Origin: Rhodopila globiformis
Lineage (GTDB): Bacteria; Pseudomonadota; Alphaproteobacteria; Acetobacterales; Acetobacteraceae
Direction of reading: 5' to 3'
NCBI RefSeq assembly: GCF_002937115.1
Contig: NZ_NHRY01000060.1
Coordinates: 1 to 32,804, forward strand
DNA length: 32,804 nt
The notes under the pieces were generated by a model that saw nothing but the letters and a program-made list of their open reading frames with translations, had not been told where the DNA came from and searched no databases. This document shows, in pieces, positions 9,364 to 17,385 of this stretch (positions are counted from its first letter, which is position 1; each line of letters begins with the position of its first letter). Position numbers and translations under genes: made by a program.

Positions 9364-10320
9364 TCAGCCGATCAGCGTGGGTTGGTAAGCGGAATCCGCC
9401 GTCGCCTGCAAGTGCGAACACCCGTGGGCCGCGGCCGAACCGCAAGGCTGGCGGCGCAACCGCGCGACGGCATCCAACATGCGCGACTGGCAGCGGTCGA
9501 GCGCGCTGTCCGGCGACAGTTGCGGCGCCATCCCGGTTGCCCGGCCCAGCGCCTCCGCCGTGCGCGCGACCAGCCGTTCGGAGCGGACGCCGGCCAGCCC
9601 GCGCTCCATGCGATCCAGCCGCCGGCGGGACAGGCGCCTTGCGAACGGGCTGCCGGTCACGACCCATTCCGCCACGCTGGACGCCGGCAGCGGGGCGAAG
9701 CGCGGCGCCACCTGTGCCGCCTCGGCCCAGTCCTGCCACTTGGCGCGATGAACCGGCGCCAGCGGCCGGATGGCGATCCACGGCACGCGCAGTGCGTCGG
9801 CGGCGATGATGCCGTGCATCGCCTCGCTGAGCAGCAGCCGGCAGCGGCCGATGGCGGCCAGGACGTCCAGCGGCGGCAGGCGCGGGTCGATCAGGGTGAC
9901 GCCGGCCAGTGCCGCCACCGTCTGCCAGGCGCCGCGGCCGAGGCTCTCGAAATGCGGCATGAAGCCGATGCCGCCGTCGCGCGTCGCCGGCAGGGTCAGG
10001 GTGAGCGGCAGCAGCATGGCCGGATCGCCCAGGCCGAGGCTGTCCGGCAGGCCGAGCGTCGCCGCGGTTCGCGGCCCCCTGACCCAGTGCACCACCCAGC
10101 TGTCGTCGAGCACCGGCCTGGCTTCGTAGCCGCCATAGCCGGCCCCGGCCACCAGCTTCAGCGCATGGCGTGGATGGCGGCAGTCCAGGACCGAGCCGAT
10201 GCCGAGGAACCGGACAGCCGGGTCATCGTCGAAGAATCCCGGCAGCAGGCGAGGCCACAGGAGGCTGTTCAGTTCATCGCCGAAGTTGCTGCTCGGCCCG
10301 CGCCATTGATACAGGATCAT
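9364..10320 (-). CDS. Polysaccharide pyruvyltransferase family protein (ExoV-like)
   Basis: The protein has 318 residues. It opens with YQWRGPSSNFGDELN, the hallmark of ExoV-type ketal pyruvyltransferases, which add pyruvate from phosphoenolpyruvate to sugars of exopolysaccharides. A second family signature lies near the middle, SEAMHGIIAADALRVPW, with the His-Gly of the family. The C-terminal ~80 residues are Arg/Ala-rich and variable. It starts 9 nt after the stop of the GT2 gene and precedes the methyltransferase-glycosyltransferase gene, so all three are likely co-transcribed. The exact sugar acceptor cannot be read. Confidence 0.82.
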   Translation of the reverse strand: MILYQWRGPSSNFGDELNSLLWPRLLPGFFDDDPAVRFLGIGSVLDCRHPRHALKLVAGAGYGGYEARPVLDDSWVVHWVRGPRTAATLGLPDSLGLGDPAMLLPLTLTLPATRDGGIGFMPHFESLGRGAWQTVAALAGVTLIDPRLPPLDVLAAIGRCRLLLSEAMHGIIAADALRVPWIAIRPLAPVHRAKWQDWAEAAQVAPRFAPLPASSVAEWVVTGSPFARRLSRRRLDRMERGLAGVRSERLVARTAEALGRATGMAPQLSPDSALDRCQSRMLDAVARLRRQPCGSAAAHGCSHLQATADSAYQPTLIG

Positions 10321-10329
10321 GCCGCGCGG

Positions 10330-11286
10330 TCAGGCCGCGATCGGGGTCGCATGGGCGATCGCCGCCGTGGTGGCGCGCCAGCCGAGCGCCGCGCGGAGGA
10401 AACCCGCGGCGTAGGCCAGCCGCCACCGCGCTCCGAGAAGGCGGGTGGAGTGGCGTGGGATCAGCCCGAACGGCGCCAGCAGCAGGCCGACCGCCAGGCG
10501 CTGCGGCAATTCACGCCAGACGGCGTGGGGTTGGTGCAGCAGGCGCGCGGTCAACACATGCGACGCCCCCTGCCAATAAAGGCGCGCCAGCAGCCAGGCC
10601 GGATCCAGCCGGCGTGCCTGGATCTGGTGATGCACCACGATTCGCGAATCGTAGCGCACCGAATAGCCGGCATCCTGCAGTGTCCACGCCAGCTGGACGT
10701 CCTCGTCCGACAGCAGCGAATTGCCGACGCGGCCGAGTGTGCTGCCGAAGCCGCCGGCCGCCAGCAGCGACAGCACATGCACGACAATGTTGGCGCCGTA
10801 GGGCTCCAGGCCGGCGGGCACCGCGGCGGTGCGGTATTCGCCGCTGCCCTCGTATTCGATGATCGACAGCACGCCACGCAGCGAGGCGGGCCACCAGGCA
10901 GGCAGGGGGGCTTCCCATTTCGGCAGGATCCGCCCGCCAATCAGCGCCGGGCGCCGCCCGGGCTGGTTGATCGCCTCGAGGATGGTTTCCACCCAATCGC
11001 CGGCGGGAATGGCATCGTCGTCGATATAGGCGATGAACGGGGTCCGCGCCGCCCAGGCGGCGGTATTGCGGGCAAGGCCGATCCCGGGCTGGTCCAGCCG
11101 GATCAGCCGCGCGTCGTGCTGCGCGGCCAGATCGGCGACCTCGGCCGCCGCATGTGCCGAGGAGGCGCTGTCCACCAGCAGGATTGCGAAGCGGTCGCGC
11201 CGGACCGTCTGCTGGCGCAACCCGTTCAGGCAGTCGCGCACGTAGAGCGGCCGGTTGTGAGTGCAGATGCAAACGGTCAGGTCCAT
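10330..11286 (-). CDS. Family 2 glycosyltransferase
   Basis: The 318-residue protein begins LTVCICTHNRP, the usual GT2 first strand, and has the metal-binding DDD at about residues 89-91 (AYIDDDAIP) and a later SDEDVQLAWTLQDAGY segment near 193-207 that fits the ED-x-x-W-like catalytic region. C-terminal helices are basic and probably peripheral to the membrane. The frame stays open about 400 nt further upstream, but that part is made of intergenic repeats; ATG at 11286 begins the domain exactly. It heads the three-gene glycan operon. Confidence 0.88.
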   Translation of the reverse strand: MDLTVCICTHNRPLYVRDCLNGLRQQTVRRDRFAILLVDSASSAHAAAEVADLAAQHDARLIRLDQPGIGLARNTAAWAARTPFIAYIDDDAIPAGDWVETILEAINQPGRRPALIGGRILPKWEAPLPAWWPASLRGVLSIIEYEGSGEYRTAAVPAGLEPYGANIVVHVLSLLAAGGFGSTLGRVGNSLLSDEDVQLAWTLQDAGYSVRYDSRIVVHHQIQARRLDPAWLLARLYWQGASHVLTARLLHQPHAVWRELPQRLAVGLLLAPFGLIPRHSTRLLGARWRLAYAAGFLRAALGWRATTAAIAHATPIAA

Positions 11287-11364
11287 GCCGGCGGCATAGC
11301 GGGAAAAGGTTGACAAAGGGTTAATCGTGCTGCCGACAGCAGGCTGTTGCCCCGTTGTCTTCCC

Positions 11365-11519
11365 GTCATGGTCGGGCGTGTCCCCATGGCTATCAGGATA
11401 GGGCGGCGGTTGGAGAAGGATTTGGTGCCCGGTCCGTTGCCCCATCGTCATGGCCGGGCGTGTCCCGGCGATCCACCCCCAACCGTCGAAGCGCAGATGG
11501 CCGGGACACGCCCGGCCAT
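11365..11519. repeat. Dispersed palindromic repeat, copy 2 (two modules)
   Basis: Module 1 (11365-11435) has the order of a GTCATGG-CGGGCGTGTCCCCAT end, a TATCAGGATAG core and a GGTTGGAGAAGGATTTGG end. Module 2 (11450-11519) is a hairpin whose 23-bp arms (11450-11472, 11497-11519) enclose 24 nt. Positions 11460-11519 match 15321-15380 at 59 of 60 bases in the same orientation. The spacer 11287-11364 holds nothing else recognisable. Confidence 0.8.
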
Positions 11520-11551
11520 AACAATGGGGAGACGACCTCGCTGCGGGCGCG

Positions 11552-11697
11552 ATGACGCCGGACACCGCGCTGCGCCTCGGCCGATATTTTGGCACGACAC
11601 CCGAGTTCTGGCTCAACCTGCAGGCGACACATGACCTTTCCAAGGCCCGCCGCCGAGCGCGCCGAGCGAATCGCCCTGAAGGTCCAGCCACGGGCTG
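11552..11697 (+). pseudogene. HigA-type antitoxin remnant, truncated and frameshifted
   Basis: The frame from 11552 encodes TALRLGRYFGTTPEFWLNLQ and DLSKA, the conserved C-terminal half of HigA/XRE antitoxins. A further HigA-like end (AERIALKVQPRAA, about 11655-11697) is in a different frame, which implies a frameshift near 11640-11655. The N-terminal half with the helix-turn-helix is missing and is replaced by the repeat ending at 11519, and no higB toxin is seen. It is therefore a decayed fragment. Recognition rests on family memory of this motif. Confidence 0.65.
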
Positions 11698-11771
11698 CAA
11701 AATGCCGGGCCGTGGATGGCACGCGGACGACGAACCCGTTTCCTATCGCCGCGACACGTTCCCGTCGTTTC

Positions 11772-13862
11772 TCACGCCACCTCCGGCTCCGAAACATCCG
11801 GCGTCTCGGCCTCCGGAATCCGCGCCAGTTCCTCCAGCACGCCCAGGTCCGACACCGCCGCCGCGATCATGCCCTCGAACGCCCGCACCGCGGCGCCGGC
11901 GATGCCGTCCGTGCCACCGACTGTCTCCAGGCTTTCCAGGATCTTCTGCTTCAGCGTCGCCTGCGCCGCCGCGCGTCCCTCGGCCAGCTTCGCCTTCAGG
12001 CGCGACTCCGGCAGCGCCCAGTGCAGCAGCCGGCGGCTGACGGCGTTGAACTTGTGCTCGCGCACCGCATTCTCCACCGCGCCGCCGACCGCCGAGCCCA
12101 GTCCCAGCCAGGTCGCCAAAGCGCCGATGCCGGCCACCAGCGCCAGCACCGGGTGCGCCACCGCCAGCAGCACGATCACGTGCAGGTTGACCGTCGCCAC
12201 CACCACGGCGCCGATGCCCGCGGCGATCACCGTCATGTTGCCGGCGAACCCGGCCAGTTCATTGGCGATCCCTTCGCTGGTGCCGCCATGCACGCCGCTC
12301 AGCGACACCGCGCCGGAGACGTCCGGCACATAGCGAGAGACGTCGCGGGCGATCTCATGCGCGCGCAGGAAGTCGCGCAGGTGGTCCCGCAGCACCCGCA
12401 GCAGATCGGCGTCCAGTGACCGCCAGGCGTCCTCGATCAGCGTCTTCGCCTCGGGCTCGAAGGACGCGCAGATCGCCGTCACCTCGGCCTCGACCTCCTT
12501 CAGCGAGCCGCCGCGGTTGTACCAGTCGGTGAACACCGCCTCGATCCGCGGCATCGTCGCGTCGATCGTCGCCGCCGCCACCTCGTCGGCGAAGCCGTCC
12601 AGCCGCACGGCAACCGCATGTGCCACGCCTGCGGCCGCGGCCGGCCCGGCGGCGATCAGCTCCTCCCGCCGCGCCTTGTGCCGTGCCCGCAGCGCATTGT
12701 ACAGCGCCAGGCCGGAGCCGACGGTGGCCTCGGGATCATCCGACCGCAGGATGCCGGTTTCCGGATCAACGCCGAACACCTCGGCGGCGATGCCGCGCAT
12801 GAACGGCCATTCCGAGCTGCCGCCGGTCAGCACCACCTTGCTGAACCGCTCCCTGATCGGCCCGCCGGCACCCTCGCGCTGCATCGTCCGGCGAATCCAG
12901 TCCAGCAGGTCGATCGTCGTGCCGTTGCCCAGCGGCCCGGGCATGCCGAAGCGCTGGAAGTAGTTCACCGCCAGCGCGCTGGGCCGGTATGACCGGGCGC
13001 GCTCCAGGAACTCCGCCACCGAGCCGTTGCGCAGCGTCTTCCGCCCGTCGCCGACGTCGATGCGGAAGCGGAAGTCGTTCATCCCGTCGCCGATCATCGA
13101 CCAGCGGCGGGAGAAGCTTTCCTTCATCTCCCGGCATTCCTGCTGCCAGACCGCCAGGGCCTCGCGTTCCGAAACCTCGAACTCCCCGTTCTGGTCCTGG
13201 ATCCACTGGTAGAACAGGTCGTCGAACAGCCGCCCGCCCAGCGCCGGGTCGCCCCAGGGCGCGCGCAGGCCCTGTTCCGAGGTCACCAGCGCCAGGTCCA
13301 GCGTGCCGCCGCCGAAATCCACGACGACGATGCCGACATGCGCCTCGGCCGGGGTGATGCTGCCGTTGGTCAGATGATAGGCCAGGGCGCCCAGCGGCTC
13401 GTCGACGCACACCGCCTCGGCGAACCCGGCGGCGCGGACGATCTCACGCGTGCGGTCGCGGTGTTCCTGGCTGATCTCGGCCGGCACGCCGATGATAGTC
13501 TGGCCGGCGCGCACCGCCGCGGGCTGGATGTCCAGCACCGACTGGCAGACCTTGGTCAGGAAGGCGCGGGCGTCGGTGCGGGCGCGGTCGGACCGGGCGA
13601 TGTCGGGCTTGAAGCCGCAGGCGATGCGCTTGCCGGCCTGCTCCTCGGCGTCGTACTGGCTCCAGGTTTCCATCGCCACGGTGCCGAACGCCTCGACGAT
13701 GTCGGAGCCGTCGGGCGCGGTGCCCCACAGCACGCAGGTGGCCGTCGGCGACTTGCCGGCGATCTTGATCGGCACGGCGATCAGCGCGCCCTCGCCCTGG
13801 TCGTTGCAATAGGCCACGTGGGTGTTGCTGGTGCCGAAATCGATACCAAGGTAGGTCGTCAT
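11772..13862 (-). CDS. Membrane-anchored Hsp70-like ATPase without peptide-binding domain
   Basis: The 696-residue protein has an Hsp70/actin-like ATPase domain: phosphate-1 loop LGIDFGTSNTHVAY (5-18), phosphate-2 loop VVVDFGGGTLDLALV (about 181-195) and adenosine motif VVLTGGSSEWPFMRG (about 341-355). After about residue 390 it does not look like the beta-sandwich peptide-binding domain of DnaK. It is helical and acidic, then shows a hydrophobic hairpin at about 541-605 (two or more likely membrane segments, Gly/Ala/Val-rich), followed by a helical tail. GGAGAGAG precedes the ATG. It lies 33 nt after the gene for a membrane protein with a GrpE-like end, probably in one operon, and diverges from two dynamin-like GTPases. 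I infer a chaperone-type ATPase acting at the membrane; client and function are unknown. Confidence 0.82.
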   Translation of the reverse strand: MTTYLGIDFGTSNTHVAYCNDQGEGALIAVPIKIAGKSPTATCVLWGTAPDGSDIVEAFGTVAMETWSQYDAEEQAGKRIACGFKPDIARSDRARTDARAFLTKVCQSVLDIQPAAVRAGQTIIGVPAEISQEHRDRTREIVRAAGFAEAVCVDEPLGALAYHLTNGSITPAEAHVGIVVVDFGGGTLDLALVTSEQGLRAPWGDPALGGRLFDDLFYQWIQDQNGEFEVSEREALAVWQQECREMKESFSRRWSMIGDGMNDFRFRIDVGDGRKTLRNGSVAEFLERARSYRPSALAVNYFQRFGMPGPLGNGTTIDLLDWIRRTMQREGAGGPIRERFSKVVLTGGSSEWPFMRGIAAEVFGVDPETGILRSDDPEATVGSGLALYNALRARHKARREELIAAGPAAAAGVAHAVAVRLDGFADEVAAATIDATMPRIEAVFTDWYNRGGSLKEVEAEVTAICASFEPEAKTLIEDAWRSLDADLLRVLRDHLRDFLRAHEIARDVSRYVPDVSGAVSLSGVHGGTSEGIANELAGFAGNMTVIAAGIGAVVVATVNLHVIVLLAVAHPVLALVAGIGALATWLGLGSAVGGAVENAVREHKFNAVSRRLLHWALPESRLKAKLAEGRAAAQATLKQKILESLETVGGTDGIAGAAVRAFEGMIAAAVSDLGVLEELARIPEAETPDVSEPEVA

Positions 13863-13895
13863 GTCTCTCTCCGCAGCGGAGGGGGGCGGATGCGG

Positions 13896-14933
13896 TCAGA
13901 CGCGCCGGAGTTCACCCCGGTGCATGACCTGTCCGTGCCGGGTCACCGCGGCCCGCTGGGTGCGGACCGCCTGGCCGGGCTGGACGGTGCCGAACACGTC
14001 GAACAGCGCCGCCATGTCCGGCTCATAGGCGGTTCCCCGCGGGACGGATTGCCATTCGTAGCCGCCCTCCTGCAGCCGCTGCATCAGTTCGTCGCAGGAT
14101 TCGCGGATGTCCTCGTTGGAGCCGCCGCCGGTCAGGTCGCCCTGCAACTGCGACAGGGCGACGATGACCGGGCGCGGCAGGGTGTCGGGCTCGGTGCGCG
14201 GGCGGTCGATCAGCGGCGGAAAGCGGTCGGGGTGCGACCAGGCGACGGCCAGGGCGATGTCGGCGGCCTGGGCGAACTCGACCTCGCGCCGGGCGCCGTC
14301 GTCGCGCGGCGCGGCCTGATGGGGCGATGCCTGGGCCGGACGCGGCTGCAGCACGCTGAGCACCAGCGGCGCCGCCGCCAGGAACAGCCCGCCGCGCACC
14401 AGGCCGAGCGACTGGCCGCGGATCGCCCGAAGGACTCCGCCGATGACCATGCCGCCGCCGGACAGCGGCGCGGCGGAGCGGATCAGCGCCATCAGGCGCG
14501 GCCGGTCGAGCAGCGCGGCGATGCCGCGGACCACCAGGTACGCGCCCAGCACGCCGCCGCCGAACAGGCCGATGAGACGGTTGTCGAACCACAGGAAGGT
14601 CAGCGGCGACGCCAGCAGGGCGCCGATGCCGGAGCCGATGGCGGCCGGCAGCGCCCAGGCGGCGGGCCGGGTTTCCAGGCCGCCCGTGGCCGGGACAAGC
14701 TGCGGCAGTGGCGTGGCCAGGCGGCGCAGCGCGGCCTCGATCTCGGCCGCGATCGCTGGCATGTCGGCCGCCTGGTTGGGCCAGCATTCCTGCGCCGCGA
14801 GCCAGTCGAGGCAGGACGTGGCGATGCGTTGGAACGGCAGCCGGCCGGCCTCGCCCGATTCCGTCCGGGCCAGGGTCCGCGCCTGGGCGCGCCAGAATGG
14901 ATAAGCGTCTTCAAGACGATGAAATTGTTGCAT
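13896..14933 (-). CDS. Membrane protein with GrpE-like C-terminal region
   Basis: The 345-residue protein has a soluble N-terminus of about 95 residues, three to four hydrophobic segments (about 95-200, Gly/Ala/Leu-rich) and a soluble C-terminal domain. The last ~75 residues read like the GrpE wing: a helix DELMQRLQEGGYEWQSVP, then YEPDMAALFDVF, GTVQPGQAV and a final HGQVMHRGELRRV, in the order of GrpE F-P-x-x-HEA, PGTVV and the G-x-x-L-R-P-A-x-V end. GrpE is the nucleotide exchange factor of Hsp70, and the next gene is Hsp70-like, which supports the reading. The likeness is weak and was made by eye. GGGAG lies about 6 nt before the ATG. Confidence 0.6.
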   Translation of the reverse strand: MQQFHRLEDAYPFWRAQARTLARTESGEAGRLPFQRIATSCLDWLAAQECWPNQAADMPAIAAEIEAALRRLATPLPQLVPATGGLETRPAAWALPAAIGSGIGALLASPLTFLWFDNRLIGLFGGGVLGAYLVVRGIAALLDRPRLMALIRSAAPLSGGGMVIGGVLRAIRGQSLGLVRGGLFLAAAPLVLSVLQPRPAQASPHQAAPRDDGARREVEFAQAADIALAVAWSHPDRFPPLIDRPRTEPDTLPRPVIVALSQLQGDLTGGGSNEDIRESCDELMQRLQEGGYEWQSVPRGTAYEPDMAALFDVFGTVQPGQAVRTQRAAVTRHGQVMHRGELRRV

Positions 14934-15107
14934 CCGCCGCTCCCGGAATCCGTACCGGCCGGACCGCTGGGCCAGGGGCCCCGCGTGTCCGGGGCGGCAC
15001 CCTAAGCGCTGTCATCTGTTACGGCAACGGCCCTTCTGGGCGCGGGTTGGCGGCCGGGAACCGCATCAGGAACCAAGCGAGGTCGTCGCCCCCCTCGTCG
15101 CCCCATC

Positions 15108-15380
15108 GTCATGGCCGGGCGTGTCCCCATGCGTATCAGGATAGAGCGACGGTTGGAGAACGGCCTTTCCCTGATCGTCATGGCCCGGCTCGTCCGGGCC
15201 ACCTGTCGCGGCACAAGTGCTTGAACAGGTGGCCCGGACAAGCCGGGCCATGACGAGGGGGAACGGCACGCGCCGCCAAATCCTTCTCCAGCCACCGCCC
15301 TATCCTGATACGCATGGGGCGTGTCCCGGCCATCCACCCCCAACCGTCGAAGCGCAGATGGCCGGGACACGCCCGGCCAT
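15108..15380. repeat. Dispersed palindromic repeat, copy 3 (nested cruciform)
   Basis: Outer arms (about 15108-15164 and 15272-15319) are inverted copies of the 70-bp module seen at 11365-11435. They enclose an inner hairpin (15177-15254). A second module at 15321-15380 repeats 11460-11519 at 59 of 60 bases. The whole lies between the divergent GrpE-like and GTPase operons. The remaining parts of 14934-15516 contain no gene that I can recognise; promoters for both directions must lie here, but I see no confident one. Confidence 0.8.
15177..15254. repeat. Near-perfect 30-bp hairpin
   Basis: Arms 15177-15206 and 15225-15254 are inverted and match at 29 of 30 positions, around an 18-nt loop. 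The arm sequence is built on a GGCCCGG core. It is nested inside the larger repeat copy 3. Confidence 0.85.
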
Positions 15381-15516
15381 GACGGAGGAAGTCCCGCAAC
15401 GTATCGCGCTATCCAAACGAAATCCCGCCCCGCCTGCAACGCACCCGCCTCGCCCACAGTTTACCGTTCGATGAACCGAGGGCCACCGCCGTTGGGCGCG
15501 TCAGGAGAGGGCAGGC

Positions 15517-17385
15517 GTGGAAGCGCTTTTCAGCAGCATCGTCGCGGATCTGGAAACTGTGCGATCGGCCTGTGAACAGGCCGGGCTGCCGGCCGAAAGC
15601 GGCCCCGGCTCCACCGCGTGGACCCTGCTCGGCGGCGCCGAGGAGGCGGACCGGTTCCGCCGCGAGGCCCTGATGCTCGGCGCCCTGATGCGCCTGCGGG
15701 TCGCCCGGCTGGTGTTCCAGCGCAGCGGCCCGCGTCACCTCGTCGTGTTCGGCGGTAACAATGTCGGCAAAAGCACGGTGGTCAACATCCTCGCCGCCGC
15801 CTCGGTCGCCGGCACGAGCCCGGAAGGCGGGCACACGCGCCACGCCGAGGCGTTCAGCATGTCGGAGGGACCCCTGTTCGCCTGGAACCCCTACGCCTTC
15901 GCGCACTTCCGCCAGGTGCCGCCCGCCGCGCTGGAGAACGCGGATTTCGACTGCTACGCCGTGGCGCCTATCGCCTCGGACGTGCTGCCGCCCGATGTCG
16001 TGCTGTGGGATTCGCCCGACTGCGATGCCGTGGGCTCGATCCGCTACCTCGCCGCGGTGGTCGAGGCGGTCGCCGCGGCCGATGTCGTCGTCTATGTCAC
16101 CAGCGTGGAAAAATACGCCGTGGCGGACCTGGTGGAGTGGGTGTTCGACCTGTCCGACGCCGGGATCCCGATCCTGGAATGCGTCAACAAGACCTCCCGC
16201 AAGGACCGGTCCCTGCTGGTCCAGCGCCAGGCCGAGGACGTCTTCCCGGCGGTGGCGCGCCGCACCGGCCTGCGCCAGCCCGACATCCCGGTAGTCGCTC
16301 TCCGCTACATGACCGAAGGCGAGGAACCCGACCTGTGGGGCGAGGACCACCCCGAGGCCACCGACTTGCGCGACGCCGCCCTGTCCCGCCTGGCCGAGCG
16401 GCACGAGGTGGAAGAGGCCCGCGCGGCATTGCGCTCGGTGCGGCGGCGGCTGGACCACGTGCTGGAGCCGGCCCGGCGGGAACATGCCGTGCGCGCCACC
16501 TGGCGAGCGGCGGTGCGCGACGCGGTGGCGGGGTTCGTGCGGACCTACGAGGCGGAGTACCTGTCCGGCGAGTCGGTCATCGAGCCGTTCAAGCAACTGA
16601 ATGCCACGCTGCTGGAAATGCTGAACCCCGACATCCCGATCATGGCCGGCGCGATCCGCGGCCTGCGGGCGGTGCAGCGCATCCCGACCCGCCTGCTGCA
16701 GGCCGCCGCGCGCGGCTTCGCCAGCCTGTTCAACGAAGCCGATCACGCCGACAGCAAGCTCGCACCGGAACTGAAGGCCTACGCCATGGCGCACCGCTCA
16801 CTGCTGGCCTCGCTGTTCGAGACAATCGCGGCCGAGCGGCGCGCGTATCACCATCACCCGTTCTGGGACCGCCTGTCGGATGAGTGGGACCGCCGCACGG
16901 TCCGGCTGGCGGATGATTTCAGCCAGGCGACGGTGCTGCACATGGAACGCACCGACGCCGAGATCAAAGCCGCCGCCGCCGACGTGCTGCGCGCGCTGCA
17001 GCAGCGGCCGAACGTGCTGACCCTGCTGAAGATGGCGCGCGTCTCGCTGGACGTCAGCGGCCTGCTGGTCGGCTTCGCCATTCCCGGCCACGGCAGCGTC
17101 GCGCACGACCTGCTGCAGGACGTCGTCATCGCGCCGGCGATGCTGGGGGCGACCGGCTTCGCGGCGTCCTCGGCGGTCGAGGGCTATGTCGCGCAGCGCC
17201 GCGCCGAGATCATCGACAAGCTGCGGGCGGACGCGCGGGAGATGGCGGACACGCTGTATGTCCAGCCGCTGGAGCAGCTTGGCGATGCGATCATGGCCAG
17301 CATCGGCGCGCTGGGCATCGACCAGGCGCTGCTGGATCGCCTGCCTGCCGATTTGCGCCGCCTGGCCGACGGAGTGGGCGCATGA
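15517..17385 (+). CDS. Dynamin-like large GTPase (first of pair)
   Basis: The 622-residue protein begins at GTG with AGGAGAGGG 7-8 nt upstream. Its GTPase domain shows a P-loop GGNNVGKST (79-87), a G3-position motif DSPD (165-168, Asp where the usual DxxG has Gly) and G4 NKTS (224-227, Ser for Asp). A long helical C-terminal half (about 280-620) follows, with amphipathic or weakly hydrophobic stretches (for example about 500-560, rich in Gly/Ala) but no clear transmembrane helix. Large GTPase domain plus long helical stalk is the plan of bacterial dynamin-like proteins, which act on membranes. The stop overlaps the start of the second GTPase (ATGA), so the two are probably made together and may form a hetero-oligomer, as known for other bacterial dynamin pairs. 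Confidence 0.75.
   Translation: MEALFSSIVADLETVRSACEQAGLPAESGPGSTAWTLLGGAEEADRFRREALMLGALMRLRVARLVFQRSGPRHLVVFGGNNVGKSTVVNILAAASVAGTSPEGGHTRHAEAFSMSEGPLFAWNPYAFAHFRQVPPAALENADFDCYAVAPIASDVLPPDVVLWDSPDCDAVGSIRYLAAVVEAVAAADVVVYVTSVEKYAVADLVEWVFDLSDAGIPILECVNKTSRKDRSLLVQRQAEDVFPAVARRTGLRQPDIPVVALRYMTEGEEPDLWGEDHPEATDLRDAALSRLAERHEVEEARAALRSVRRRLDHVLEPARREHAVRATWRAAVRDAVAGFVRTYEAEYLSGESVIEPFKQLNATLLEMLNPDIPIMAGAIRGLRAVQRIPTRLLQAAARGFASLFNEADHADSKLAPELKAYAMAHRSLLASLFETIAAERRAYHHHPFWDRLSDEWDRRTVRLADDFSQATVLHMERTDAEIKAAAADVLRALQQRPNVLTLLKMARVSLDVSGLLVGFAIPGHGSVAHDLLQDVVIAPAMLGATGFAASSAVEGYVAQRRAEIIDKLRADAREMADTLYVQPLEQLGDAIMASIGALGIDQALLDRLPADLRRLADGVGA

Noticed and set aside
9256..11313. 685-codon plus-strand open frame across the glycan operon
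   Set aside because: It lies antisense to three genes with clear family motifs and has low-complexity Arg/Gln/Gly text.
11287..11700. N-terminal extension of the GT2 glycosyltransferase (frame open to 11700)
   Set aside because: The extension is encoded by intergenic repeat modules and the domain begins exactly at the ATG at 11286.
11552..12040. A functional 162-residue HigA-like gene
   Set aside because: Only the first ~35 residues look like HigA; the remainder is a shadow of the Hsp70-like gene on the other strand.
13338..15005. 555-codon plus-strand open frame opposite the GrpE-like gene
   Set aside because: No recognisable protein; it crosses the ends of two minus-strand genes with good starts.
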